A stretch of DNA of 64,000 nucleotides from Helicobacter sp. NHP19-003 (lineage in GTDB: Bacteria > Campylobacterota > Campylobacteria > Campylobacterales > Helicobacteraceae): NCBI RefSeq assembly GCF_019703305.1, contig NZ_AP024814.1, positions 1-64,000 of the forward strand, in the 5' to 3' direction. Both the position numbers and the translations under genes were made by a program. Below are positions 39,707-48,062 of this stretch, in pieces; position 1 is the stretch's first letter; each line of letters begins with the position of its first letter. The notes below the pieces were generated by a model that worked only from the letters and a program-made list of their open reading frames with translations, searched no databases and was not told where the DNA came from.

Positions 39707-40336
39707 CTACCATGAAACGGCTTTATTGCTCCCTAATTTGGTGATGGGAAACTCTCTACTCCACAATTCTAACCCGCTTTTAATGCTGACAAGGCGCAAA
39801 ATAAAGATGTAGTCGATGCGCTGTTTGCTTGAGCTCACGCGGGCATTGCGCTGGATCACCTTACCACTTAGGCTCAAATCTGGGGCTCTTAGCGTGCCTT
39901 TTTCCTGCGTGGTTTCTTGATTAAACTCTGCATTGTCGCGCAATTTTCTAGACTGCTCGATCGTTTTGTCCTGATTGCTTTGGCTACCCGCAACCCTTGT
40001 TACATAGAACTTGTCCTGTACCTTGTCTTTGAGGGTTTGCAACACCATTTGGGTGAGTTGTTCGGTGTCAAAGTGTTGCATGGTGTCGTTGATGACATCT
40101 GCAACTTGGATCACCTTTTTGCCTTGTAATTGCTGGAAATCAGAGCTTTGCAACATAGAAGCCACAGCAGTTTTGGCGGCATCCTCCACATCTTGGTAAT
40201 CCAGCCCCACAGTGGCGTATTTCTTGTCGTTTAAATCTTTTTGGGAGGCGTAGGTTACATCGTTGCCGCAGCCCGCAACCGCTAAAGCCAAGGCCCCTGC
40301 CACGCAAAAAACCACAACTTTTCTACTGAACTCCAT
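39707..40336 (-). CDS. LpoB-like lipoprotein (copy 2)
   Basis: A 209-residue lipoprotein with signal peptide MEFSRKVVVFCVAGALALAV and lipobox AVAGC. The body carries the DTEQLTQMVLQTL and SGLELWSREFPITK segments shared with the next gene, which it overlaps at its 3' end, so the pair looks like a tandem duplication. Ribosome site GGGGAGAA. Envelope location is clear; the molecular role is not. Confidence 0.78.
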   Translation of the reverse strand: MEFSRKVVVFCVAGALALAVAGCGNDVTYASQKDLNDKKYATVGLDYQDVEDAAKTAVASMLQSSDFQQLQGKKVIQVADVINDTMQHFDTEQLTQMVLQTLKDKVQDKFYVTRVAGSQSNQDKTIEQSRKLRDNAEFNQETTQEKGTLRAPDLSLSGKVIQRNARVSSSKQRIDYIFILRLVSIKSGLELWSREFPITKLGSNKAVSW

Positions 40337-40392
40337 CGTTTAAATTCTCCCCTTTCTGTTCTGCTTGTTTGCTTAAATTTGCTTAAAGTTTC

Positions 40393-41001
40393 TTATTTTG
40401 GACTTGTTTGTTCTTTGGACATGTCTGTCTTTGGCGCGCTCGCCTTGTGTGTGGGTGCTGTTGGTTTGGGTGCTTCTGTCTTCGATGGGCGCACTGTTGC
40501 CTTTGGCTCGGATTCTACCGCCTTTGGCGCACCCTCTTTAGCCCCTTGATCTTTAGTTTCTACCTTTTTTTTGGGCTCTATTGCCTGAGCCGGGGTTTTA
40601 GGCTCTTGGGTCTTCGGCTCTGTGGGTTTTGGAGTGGACTCTTTGGGTGTCGCTGTGTTTGGTGTCTTTGTGGCCTGCGCCTGCGCCACATCCACACTAA
40701 ACAAGACATAGACCCTAGAAGCCCCCACCCACTTAGATTCTAGGCGTGTACCCACCAACTCTACCTGTCCGCTGGCCTTAGGGTTTTTCGCCAAAACCCA
40801 AGCCGCCATTTTGTCCTTAGCTTTTGTACTTGCTAAATTCACGGCGTAATCTATGTCGCCGCTCGCAATGGGCGCACCGGCACAGGCCAAGAGCTTGCCG
40901 CCCTTAATGTAGGCTTCAGTAGGGCAGTTTTGTACCCAAGCGGGGTTGGCCGCACAGCCCAAGAAAGGCAACAAAAAACTCCCTAACCAAAACTGTTTCA
41001 C
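40393..41001 (-). CDS. LPP20-family lipoprotein with long Pro/Lys-rich tail
   Basis: Lipoprotein signal MKQFWLGSFLLPFLGC (lipobox LPFLGC), then a short domain like Lpp20 (GDIDYAVNLASTKAKDKMAAW, ELVGTRLESKWVGASRVYVLFSVD split in two strands). From about residue 110 it becomes a low-complexity tail of repeated Thr-Pro-Lys-Glu segments (PKPTEPKTQEPKTPAQ), likely an extended periplasmic or surface tether. It lies eight bases after lpp20, in the Lpp20 operon. Confidence 0.75.
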   Translation of the reverse strand: MKQFWLGSFLLPFLGCAANPAWVQNCPTEAYIKGGKLLACAGAPIASGDIDYAVNLASTKAKDKMAAWVLAKNPKASGQVELVGTRLESKWVGASRVYVLFSVDVAQAQATKTPNTATPKESTPKPTEPKTQEPKTPAQAIEPKKKVETKDQGAKEGAPKAVESEPKATVRPSKTEAPKPTAPTHKASAPKTDMSKEQTSPK

Positions 41002-41009
41002 TTAAGCAC

Positions 41010-41513
41010 TTATTGTAAGCCCAATTCTTGGCGTACTTTAGAAACAACGCCTTGATCGAGCCCATAAAGAACCCAAACCTTGTCCTTACCCACCCAGCGC
41101 GCTAAAAGTTTTGTGGCATTCAGCACTTTATCGACTTTCTCACCCACATCCACACTGCTTGTGTTGTTCATGCTGTTCCCATCGCTCGCCTTGTGGCTTT
41201 GCACCTCTTTGGTGAGTTCGGTTTTGAGGTTAGACGCTAAATTTGCTTTAGCGGCGGCGGCGGCTTGATCGGTCGCAAAAGACACATCCCCGCTCACAAT
41301 GTCGTACTCTCCCCGACCCAAGAAAACGCTGGTGTACTCTTTGTTGTGCATTTTAATCTCGTTGAGATCGCCCACGACCCACTTGGGCGCACCCTTGGTT
41401 TCTTTGCGGTATTCTTTATTCTCTTTGCTGACCCCTGATTTGGGCTCACCGCACCCCACGATGATCAAAGCCCCCACAACGCTCCCTAGTAACAACCACT
41501 TTTTAGCACGCAT
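41010..41513 (-). CDS. lpp20: Lpp20 outer-membrane lipoprotein
   Basis: The Helicobacter antigen Lpp20, here 167 residues. Signal peptide MRAKKWLLLGSVVGALIIVGC with acylated Cys21 (lipobox IIVGC). The mature part has GAPKWVVGDLNEIKMHNKEY and DQAAAAAKANLASNLKTEL, with the AATKLLARWVG-type strand near the end, matching H. pylori HP1456 from memory. Ribosome site AAGGAG and its own -10 box lie upstream. Confidence 0.9.
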   Translation of the reverse strand: MRAKKWLLLGSVVGALIIVGCGEPKSGVSKENKEYRKETKGAPKWVVGDLNEIKMHNKEYTSVFLGRGEYDIVSGDVSFATDQAAAAAKANLASNLKTELTKEVQSHKASDGNSMNNTSSVDVGEKVDKVLNATKLLARWVGKDKVWVLYGLDQGVVSKVRQELGLQ

Positions 41514-41543
41514 GCCAGCTCCTTGTTTTAAAAATAAAGCCCT

Positions 41544-41549
41544 ATCCTA
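41544..41549 (-). promoter_or_regulatory. -10 box of lpp20 promoter
   Basis: Minus strand TGTGCTAGGAT: TAGGAT with an upstream TG, about 31 bases before the lpp20 ATG, in a 58-base gap. Confidence 0.45.
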
Positions 41550-41571
41550 GCACAAAAACGACAACTAAAAC

Positions 41572-42189
41572 CTAACGGCCTGCTTTGGCGTGGGGTTCAG
41601 CGTGCAAAATGGGCATTTCAGCTTTCCACAATTCTTGCCCACTTTTACCATTCACCAAACGCAACACTAGCATGTTTTCCACACCCTCTTTGGTGGTGTT
41701 TTGCACCAATTTCGTACCTAAAACTAGGTGAGGGTGTTTGGCAGTCTTAGCGTGGGGTTCAACCACAATGAATTTCTTCTGATCTTTCAGCACCGCCTCT
41801 TCGGCCTGTGTAAGTTTTTTCATGTCTATTTGCTCTTTTGTGCTGTTCGCAGGTTCAAGCATCAGGGTTTGTTGCCCCTTGATTTTTTGCACCTTGGGGT
41901 CTTTTAACATCTCTTCCACAGCACTTTTAGCCACTAAAGCGACATCTTCATCTGTCAGGGGGATGGCTTTAGCGGCGGCGTGGCTTTCCTCAGCTTGGTT
42001 GGCCAAGCTTGTAGGTTTGCCCTCCTCTTTTTGTTCCTCGGGTTTTTTCACTGGTTTTTCTGCCTCCGGTTTGGGGGCTTCTTTGTGGCTCTCCTCTTTT
42101 TTAGAACCGTGATCTTCCTTAGCTTTGTCGCACCCGGCTAGAGCTAAAGCTGTGGCTAAACCTAGAAACACTAACTTTTTAGAAACCAT
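41572..42189 (-). CDS. LpoB-like lipoprotein (copy 1)
   Basis: A 205-residue lipoprotein: signal MVSKKLVFLGLATALALAGC with lipobox ALAGC, then a highly charged Lys/Glu/Pro linker (about 21-65), then an LpoB-like domain with VALVAKSAVEEMLKDPKVQK and the SGQELWKAEMPILH segment shared with copies 2 and 3. It starts 21 bases after rpsR with AAGGAG upstream, so it may be read from the rpsF operon. Function inferred only from family resemblance. Confidence 0.78.
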   Translation of the reverse strand: MVSKKLVFLGLATALALAGCDKAKEDHGSKKEESHKEAPKPEAEKPVKKPEEQKEEGKPTSLANQAEESHAAAKAIPLTDEDVALVAKSAVEEMLKDPKVQKIKGQQTLMLEPANSTKEQIDMKKLTQAEEAVLKDQKKFIVVEPHAKTAKHPHLVLGTKLVQNTTKEGVENMLVLRLVNGKSGQELWKAEMPILHAEPHAKAGR

Positions 42190-42210
42190 GTTTTTCTCCT
42201 TGTTTTAAAA

Positions 42211-42468
42211 TTAAGACAATCTAAAAGGGTTATCCACCACTTTTTTGCGATCCACCACATAGGGGATCAACGCCATGTGGCGTGCCCTTTTGATCGCCAC
42301 TTCGACTCTCTCTTGCCACTTTTTACTATTGCCTGTCAAGCGGCGGGGCATGATTTTATAGCGCTCCGACAAGGAGTGTTTCAACAACTCCAGATCCTTG
42401 TAATCGATGAACTCAATCTTGGCTTCCGTGTATTTGCAGTAGCGCTTCGAGTATTTCTTTCTTTCCAT
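42211..42468 (-). CDS. rpsR: 30S ribosomal protein S18
   Basis: 85 residues, basic, with the S18 core [20 protein letters not shown] and [14 protein letters not shown]18 binds S6 in the 30S platform. Third gene of rpsF-ssb-rpsR. Confidence 0.97.
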   Translation of the reverse strand: MERKKYSKRYCKYTEAKIEFIDYKDLELLKHSLSERYKIMPRRLTGNSKKWQERVEVAIKRARHMALIPYVVDRKKVVDNPFRLS

Positions 42469-42487
42469 TTACTTCCTTTAGTGTAGT

Positions 42488-42910
42488 TTAAAAGGGCATG
42501 TCGTCATCAACATTGATCTCGGGGATTTTCTCTTCCCGCTTATGGGCTTGGCTTTGGTGGCCCTGTGGGACTTGGTTGTTTTGGGGCTTGCTCTCCAACA
42601 TCACTAAATTTTCCACCACCACCACATGCCTGCTGCGTTTGTTGCCCGCATTGTCCGTCCAACTCTCAAACTTCAAACGCCCCTCAATGAGTACCTTAGA
42701 CCCCTTGTGTAAGTATTGTTGGGCGATCTCTGCCGTGCGCCCGAATAAATCGATGTCCACAAAGCAAGTTTCCTCCCCCTTGCTCCCATCTTGCTTTTTG
42801 AAAACATGGTTTGTGGCAATCCCCCCCTTGCCCACCACAAGCCCACTGGACAAGTGGCGTACTTCTACATCTTTTGTGAAATGCCCGACAAGAGTGATCT
42901 TGTTATACAC
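42488..42910 (-). CDS. ssb: Single-stranded DNA-binding protein
   Basis: 140 residues: OB fold ([42 protein letters not shown]) and the acidic C-terminal tip DDDMPF that recruits partner proteins. Overlaps rpsF by eight bases. SSB coats single-stranded DNA in replication and repair. Confidence 0.97.
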   Translation of the reverse strand: MYNKITLVGHFTKDVEVRHLSSGLVVGKGGIATNHVFKKQDGSKGEETCFVDIDLFGRTAEIAQQYLHKGSKVLIEGRLKFESWTDNAGNKRSRHVVVVENLVMLESKPQNNQVPQGHQSQAHKREEKIPEINVDDDMPF

Positions 42911-43313
42911 CTTGGCCTTCTGTGGGGGCTTCTTTGGGGGTCTCTTTGTGGGGCTTTTCAGGCACAGCGTGCAGGATTTTCTTGCTTGCCCGATCGACTA
43001 AAGTGTGCCATGCTTTTTGCTCTTTTTTGTTTTCGTATTTCAAAATGATGAAGCGCAAGATGTCCTCATTGATACGATACAGTCTTTCAAGCTCCAAGAC
43101 GGCCTTAGGCTCGGCTTGGAAGTAAATGACAAAGTAGTAGCCCCTTTTATGCTTTTGAATCTCATAAGCCAAATGGCGTGCACCCATATCCAGCGTGTTC
43201 GCGATCACGCCCCCCTGCCCGGTGATCACCTCCTGGTAGAAAGCGATTTTGCTTTTTAATTCCTCTTCCACTAAAGTGGGTTTAAGGATAAACATTGTCT
43301 CATAATGCTTCAA
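42903..43313 (-). CDS. rpsF: 30S ribosomal protein S6
   Basis: 136 residues with [20 protein letters not shown] and [17 protein letters not shown] typical of S6, plus a charged C-terminal extension seen in Helicobacter. The start is TTG after AAAAGGAG. First gene of rpsF-ssb-rpsR. Confidence 0.96.
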   Translation of the reverse strand: MKHYETMFILKPTLVEEELKSKIAFYQEVITGQGGVIANTLDMGARHLAYEIQKHKRGYYFVIYFQAEPKAVLELERLYRINEDILRFIILKYENKKEQKAWHTLVDRASKKILHAVPEKPHKETPKEAPTEGQGV

Positions 43314-43372
43314 AAACTCTCCTTTTGGTTTGCGCCCTTTTACCGCGTGAAAAGAGCAAGGTTAAGCCTAGT

Positions 43373-43378
43373 ATTCTA
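43373..43378 (-). promoter_or_regulatory. -10 box of rpsF operon
   Basis: TAGAAT on the minus strand, at the extreme 3' end of holA, predicts a leader of about 50 bases before rpsF. Confidence 0.45.
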
Positions 43379-44360
43379 GCGGATACAATCTTGTATTTTG
43401 ATTAAAAAATGCCAGCTTCTTTCTCTTTGCCCTTGCAAATTTGCGCTGTGCCAACCTTGCAATAAACTAAAGAGCGTGGCGTAATCGGCGACTTGAAAAC
43501 AGCGTTCTTTGAGTTCTTTGACAATGGCGGGCGGAGGGGTGTAGCCTAAAATCTCTTTGGCTTGGGGCTGCCCCTTTTGGCTGTAAGCATAAAAGCCAAA
43601 GAGTTGATAAAAATACCGCCACAATGCCCTAAGCCACTCGCCCTCATCCCCCCTCATTTTGCAGCCGCCCCCACAGCTCCAACACCCCCTTTTTGGCAAA
43701 CAAGGCGTTTAAAAATCCACCCACCTCCACAGCCCCCATGCCTTGCACCAAATCCCGCACCTCTTGCAAGCCTACACTTTGTCCTACTAAGGCTAATTTT
43801 TCTAAATCCCGATACACCAAGCGCAAATCAAAATTATGCCCCTCTAAGAGCAAGTTTAGGGCTTCTTGCTTGATTGTTAATTGCAACTCGTGGATTTTCT
43901 CTTGCGCCAGCTCTAAGAGTGTGCCATAGGGAGGGGTGAAAAAACGCACTTCTAGCACCAAATCTTTGAGTCCGGCATGTTTAAAATTTGCGCCAAATTG
44001 CCGAAAGTCTTGGGCGTATTCGCTTTGGCTCTTTGCCCCCCGATAAAACTCAATGATTAGGGCGCTTTGGGGATTCTTGGCTAGAGAATCTAAGAGTTTT
44101 TGGGTGTCTTTGGCACTCAGTTTTTTATCAATTTTGAGCCACACTAAGTTGCCCTTAGCAAATAAACTAGATTGCCCTAGCCACTCCAAACACTCGTTTA
44201 ATTGAAACTCGCCAAAATACGCCCGATTGACTTGTGCCTGTGGGTAGAGTTGGGCTATTTTTCTTCCATAATACTCAATGTAAAACTCCCACTCACCATA
44301 GAGCAACACCGCCCTAGGCACACGGGTTTTTAAGTAGTTTTCTAGGTCTTTTTGGTACAT
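43376..44360 (-). CDS. holA: DNA polymerase III delta subunit, frameshifted
   Basis: HolA opens and loads the sliding clamp as part of the clamp loader. The N-terminal frame (MYQKDLENYLKTRVPRAVLL to LELWGRLQNEGG) stops at 43645, while the C-terminal lid (EGEWLRALWRYFYQLFGFYA) is in the +1 frame. Removing one base from the C6 tract at 43648-43653 joins them into 327 residues, close to the recalled H. pylori length. This shift is opposite in sign to the other three in the window. As an essential gene it is most likely intact in the cell. Confidence 0.85.
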
Positions 44361-44385
44361 GTTTGCCTCAAATTGCTAGGTTAGT

Positions 44386-44628
44386 TTAGTCTAAAGGCTC
44401 TAGTAATTTGGCTTGTAACCGGTAACCCAGCCGCCTCACCGCACTTAAAAAATCAAAATCTGCCCCTTCTAATTCGGGCAAGTCTATCCCCTTAGACTGC
44501 GCAATGTATGCCAAAACACTTTTAAACTCCGCCTCACTCTCCAAATCCTCTAAAACCGCATTTAAGAGAGCTAAACGCCGTTTATCTGTGCTTAAAAGTT
44601 GCCCCACATTTAAAGGTTGAAACTCCAT
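44386..44628 (-). CDS. Small acidic protein, unrecognised
   Basis: 80 residues, no signal peptide or membrane segment, mostly helical and acidic (MEFQPLNVGQLLSTDKRRLA, DLPELEGADFDFLSAVRRLG). AAGGGAG precedes the ATG. It lies between the methyltransferase and holA in the same operon. I do not recognise the family; it is too short to be a cognate restriction enzyme. Confidence 0.65.
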   Translation of the reverse strand: MEFQPLNVGQLLSTDKRRLALLNAVLEDLESEAEFKSVLAYIAQSKGIDLPELEGADFDFLSAVRRLGYRLQAKLLEPLD

Positions 44629-44645
44629 AAAACTCCCTTCTTTGG

Positions 44646-45722
44646 TTAATTTGCCACATAATGCTCCCCTAGCAAATCTCTAAAATATTTCTTGATTTTA
44701 GGGCTTACCTGCTTATTTTGGCTTGCCTCAATGAAGTCGTTTTCTAAGGCTTTAAAACTTTCAAAGTTAAAGAAAATGTCGCAGTTGCGTAGGTAGTAGG
44801 GGATGTGGGGGATTTGGGTTTTAAAAATGTCAATGTAGCAATAAAGGCTGTATTTTTGGGGGCTCACTAAAACGCTGTGTGCCTTTTGGGTGGGCATAAA
44901 GGTCTTAGAGCGCGCCAAAGCGTTGATGTCTCTTAAAGGGTAGAAAAACACCTGTGCTTCTTGGACTTTTTTGGCGTTGGGGTATTTGTCGATGTGGGGG
45001 GTGATGGGCTCTAGGTCTTTGAGCCTAAAACTCTTGCCCTCTAGAGTGTTAAAGCTAAAATTGGCGATAAAGCTAAAATCCATGCCCTGTTTGTCCCTGG
45101 CATAAAGGGCTAAGATGATGGGAAAGGGGGCGAGCGATTTAGGGCAAAAGATTTTAGAGCTAAGGATACAAGCGTCTTTTAGGCGGTAGTTTTGTCTAAA
45201 CCCCTTTAGGGCTTGGAAATTTGTCTTTTTGATGAGATAAGATAAAGGGTGCAAGACACAGACAAAATCCGCTTTGAGCAGGTCGTAAGAGCGTAGAAAA
45301 CTAAGCCCTAAATCCCTTGCCTTTAAAAGGGGATCGGTGTCTATGGGGGCTGTTTTTAGAGATTGGCGCACTTGTGAAGTGGTGTCGTTGTAGGGGGGGT
45401 TGCCCACAATGGCGAGCTTATCGCTCTTGGCAAGCCCTAGAATCTGGCGGCTGCAACCTCTTAGGGCATTTGTGTGGATTAAATGGGCACTGGGGGCGTT
45501 GATTTTGGCTTGCTTTAGGGCGGTCAAATCCCTATCCACTCCGATCACTCTTTTAAAGCCCTCTTGTGTGAGAAATGCCCCCGCCCCACAAGCACTATCT
45601 AATAGGCAATACCCCTTAGGCTGCAAATGGGCAGTCAGCATGGCAAACGCTTTGTGCACTAAAAAGGGTGGAGTGTAGAAACTGCCTAGATTGATTTTTT
45701 CAAGGGGGCTTAAATGGCTCAA
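44646..45722 (-). CDS. DNA adenine N6-methyltransferase (NPPY type), apparently orphan
   Basis: A 358-residue class I methyltransferase. The SAM motif is LDSACGAGAFLTQ, the region GSFYTPPFLVHKAFAML is typical of gamma-class N6-adenine enzymes, and the catalytic motif is AIVGNPPYND. The remaining 250 residues would hold target recognition. The start is TTG, overlapping the aroE stop by four bases. No restriction gene lies near. It occupies the place between aroE and holA where, from memory, H. pylori has rnr. Action on rRNA or tRNA instead of DNA cannot be excluded. Confidence 0.82.
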   Translation of the reverse strand: MSHLSPLEKINLGSFYTPPFLVHKAFAMLTAHLQPKGYCLLDSACGAGAFLTQEGFKRVIGVDRDLTALKQAKINAPSAHLIHTNALRGCSRQILGLAKSDKLAIVGNPPYNDTTSQVRQSLKTAPIDTDPLLKARDLGLSFLRSYDLLKADFVCVLHPLSYLIKKTNFQALKGFRQNYRLKDACILSSKIFCPKSLAPFPIILALYARDKQGMDFSFIANFSFNTLEGKSFRLKDLEPITPHIDKYPNAKKVQEAQVFFYPLRDINALARSKTFMPTQKAHSVLVSPQKYSLYCYIDIFKTQIPHIPYYLRNCDIFFNFESFKALENDFIEASQNKQVSPKIKKYFRDLLGEHYVAN

Positions 45723-46510
45723 TGCAGCACTTCTTGCATGGTTGCTAGCACTAGGGGGCTGTTTAAATGGGGGACAAATTGGGCGAAACTCAGCACCGCC
45801 TGGGCGACAAGCATCGCCTTGCCATCAAAGGTCTTTAAATGGCACTCTCTAGCTAGGCTTAAAAAGGGGGTGTTGTGGTAAATGAGATCGTAAGCGTGTT
45901 TAGCTTGTTTAAAAAGGGCTTTTAATAAACTCTCTTCACAGGGTAGGTTGTTGTCTTTGAGCCCTGCGGTGGTGGTGTTGATGATTAAATCGTAAGCGTC
46001 TAGGGGGCAGTCTTGGCTTAAAAAGCTAGGGATATTTTGGGCTTGAAAATAGGCGAGTTTTTTTGCACTTCTGTTACACACGCTCACCGCAACGCCCCTT
46101 GATTTTAAGGCGCACACCACAGCCCGCGCACTGCCCCCCGCCCCTAAGATCAAAGCCCTAGAAACATGAAGCCCCTTTAAGGGGGCTAAAAAGCCCTCTA
46201 TGTCGGTGTTGTAACCCACCACCTGCCCCTCTCTTAACACCCAAGTGTTCACCGCTTGGACTTCTTGAGCGAGCCCCTCCACTTTGTCGCTCAAATGAAA
46301 CGCCACTTCTTTAAAAGGCGTGGTGATGTTTGCCCCAAATAAGCCCAGCTCTAAAAAACGGCTCTTTAAATCTTGGGGGTTTTCTAAGAGTATGGGGTGG
46401 TAGTTGCCCCTAAAACCCAATTCTTTTTCATAGCGCACAAACACGGCGTTGTGGAGCAGGGGGGATTTGGAGTGGGCGATGGGGTTGCCAAAGACGGCGT
46501 AATGACGCAT
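45719..46510 (-). CDS. aroE: Shikimate dehydrogenase
   Basis: AroE reduces 3-dehydroshikimate in the chorismate pathway. Start ATG 46510 (MRHYAVFGNPIAHSKSPLLH) with AAGGAT gives 263 residues; a longer form would extend into the SH3 gene. Motifs: SKSP, ANITTPFKE with the catalytic Lys, GYNTDIEGF with the catalytic Asp, and the NADP motif GAGGSARAV. ATG shares one base with the preceding stop. Confidence 0.96.
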   Translation of the reverse strand: MRHYAVFGNPIAHSKSPLLHNAVFVRYEKELGFRGNYHPILLENPQDLKSRFLELGLFGANITTPFKEVAFHLSDKVEGLAQEVQAVNTWVLREGQVVGYNTDIEGFLAPLKGLHVSRALILGAGGSARAVVCALKSRGVAVSVCNRSAKKLAYFQAQNIPSFLSQDCPLDAYDLIINTTTAGLKDNNLPCEESLLKALFKQAKHAYDLIYHNTPFLSLARECHLKTFDGKAMLVAQAVLSFAQFVPHLNSPLVLATMQEVLH

Positions 46511-47094
46511 CACTGATCCTTTTTTAAGAGTTGCAAATACACCCAACCCTTATCAACCCGGCCCCAACCCTCTTTGACCTCTAAGACACGCACCTCTTGC
46601 CCTCGTAGGATTTTTACCACCACAGGGGCGTGGGTGCTAGGTTTTGCGCGTACATTGACGGCACTCACACCCACATGGTAGATGGTGTAGGGGGGTTCTT
46701 TTGCGCCCTCTTTGGCTTCCGTGCTTTGTTCTTTAGTGGTGGGCTTTTGCGCATCTTTGGCGGTGGCTTCTTGAGTCTGTTTGGTTTCTATGGCTTTAGC
46801 TTCTTTTTGCGCTTCTTGTGTGGTGGCTTGTTCTTGTACCTTTGTGGGCTCTTTTGTTTCTTTGGGAGCTTTAGTCTCTGTTGTCTCTTTGGTTTCTGTG
46901 TTTGTTGTGGGGGTTGCCCCTTTGGGGACTTGTGCTCGTTCTGTGATTTTTTCTTGCGCTCTGGGGGTTTTTATCTGCGCTTGCTCTGCGCCCTTATGCT
47001 TAACCTGAGCGATAAACACCCCCACATACACGCCTAAACACAAAACCACTACACCCAAACCATAGCCGTATAATTTAAAAAATTTCAACGCCAT
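46510..47094 (-). CDS. Membrane-anchored SH3-domain protein with low-complexity linker
   Basis: 194 residues: short cytoplasmic start, one membrane helix (LYGYGLGVVVLCLGVYVGVF), a long Thr/Glu/Lys/Gln-rich periplasmic linker (about 40-135), and a C-terminal bacterial SH3 domain (VSAVNVRAKPSTHAPVVVK, VKEGWGRVDKGWVYLQLL), a fold that often binds peptidoglycan. Start ATG 47094 follows GGAG inside the purM stop region. Position next to aroE matches H. pylori HP1250 (from memory). Confidence 0.8.
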   Translation of the reverse strand: MALKFFKLYGYGLGVVVLCLGVYVGVFIAQVKHKGAEQAQIKTPRAQEKITERAQVPKGATPTTNTETKETTETKAPKETKEPTKVQEQATTQEAQKEAKAIETKQTQEATAKDAQKPTTKEQSTEAKEGAKEPPYTIYHVGVSAVNVRAKPSTHAPVVVKILRGQEVRVLEVKEGWGRVDKGWVYLQLLKKDQ

Positions 47095-47096
47095 AT

Positions 47097-48062
47097 TCAC
47101 TCCACAAATGTAATTTCTTGCGCCCCACTTGTGAGTGTGCCAAGATAGAAGCCCCCCGCTTTTTCTAATGCCTTTAAATTTTCACAAGGGGCGATCGCCA
47201 CCATCCCCACGCCCATGTTAAACACCCTTAAACACTCCGCAAAGTCTAAATGCCCTAAGAGCCATCTAAACACGCTCAAACGGGGCAAGGCTTTTAACTC
47301 AATGTGTGCGCTGACATTTGGGGGTAAAATGCGCTCTAAATTGCCCTTGAGCCCGCCCCCCGTGATGTGTGCTAGGGTGTGGATTTTATCCTTCAGGGCA
47401 AGTAAAGGCGTGTAAAGCCTTGTAGGGGTTAAAAGCGTGTCCAAACTCGGGGCGTTGTGTGGCTGGCTCTTTAAAATTTCTCTCACCAAAGAAAAGCCAT
47501 TGCTATGCAGCCCACTGCTTTTAAAGCCCACTAAAATATCCCCTGCTTGGATTTTGTCCTTTTTGCTTAAGTCGCTTTTCTCTGCCACGCCCACGCAAAA
47601 GCCCGCCAAATCAAACTCACTCGGGGCATACACCCCGGGCATTTGGGCACTCTCTCCGCCGATGAGCGCACAGCCCGACTCTTTACACCCAAATGCCATG
47701 CCTTCAATCAAGGCTAGAGTTTGGCGTGGCTCTAGCTGGCTCGTGGCAAAGTAATCTAAGAAAAACAGAGGCTTGGCAAAGGCACAGATTAAATCGTTGA
47801 GATTCATCGCCACCAAGTCTAACCCTAAGTTAAACAGCTGGTGGGTTTCTTTAGCAAGTTTTAATTTTGTGCCTATGCCATCGGTGCAAGAGATCAAAAC
47901 GGGTTCTTTGTAGCCACTAGGCATGGCATAAGCCCCAAAAAACCCCCCCACGCCCTGTAAAACGCTTTGATCGTATGTTTGGCTGGCTAGGGGGGTGATG
48001 GCTTGTATCAGTGCTTTTGCCTTGTCTAAATCCACGCCGCTTTGTTGGTAAGTCCTCACCAT
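47097..48062 (-). CDS. purM: Phosphoribosylformylglycinamidine cyclo-ligase (AIR synthetase)
   Basis: PurM closes the imidazole ring in de novo purine synthesis. The 321-residue protein shows SGVDLDKAKALI, CTDGIGTKLKLA, ALIGGESAQMPGVY, GFKSSGLHSNGFSLVR and HITGGGLKGNL. ATG 48062 overlaps the permease stop (TGATG). From memory H. pylori depends on purine salvage and lacks this gene, so its insertion in the peptide-transport operon marks a metabolic difference. Confidence 0.95.
   Translation of the reverse strand: MVRTYQQSGVDLDKAKALIQAITPLASQTYDQSVLQGVGGFFGAYAMPSGYKEPVLISCTDGIGTKLKLAKETHQLFNLGLDLVAMNLNDLICAFAKPLFFLDYFATSQLEPRQTLALIEGMAFGCKESGCALIGGESAQMPGVYAPSEFDLAGFCVGVAEKSDLSKKDKIQAGDILVGFKSSGLHSNGFSLVREILKSQPHNAPSLDTLLTPTRLYTPLLALKDKIHTLAHITGGGLKGNLERILPPNVSAHIELKALPRLSVFRWLLGHLDFAECLRVFNMGVGMVAIAPCENLKALEKAGGFYLGTLTSGAQEITFVE

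Noticed and set aside
43314-43370. S6:S18-binding autoregulatory leader upstream of rpsF
   Set aside because: Only a five-pair CTTTT/AAAAG hairpin is visible and the expected CCG loop and bulge are absent.
46630-47037. Antisense frame rich in Phe, Cys and Gly over the SH3 gene
   Set aside because: Shadow of the Lys/Glu/Thr linker on the other strand.
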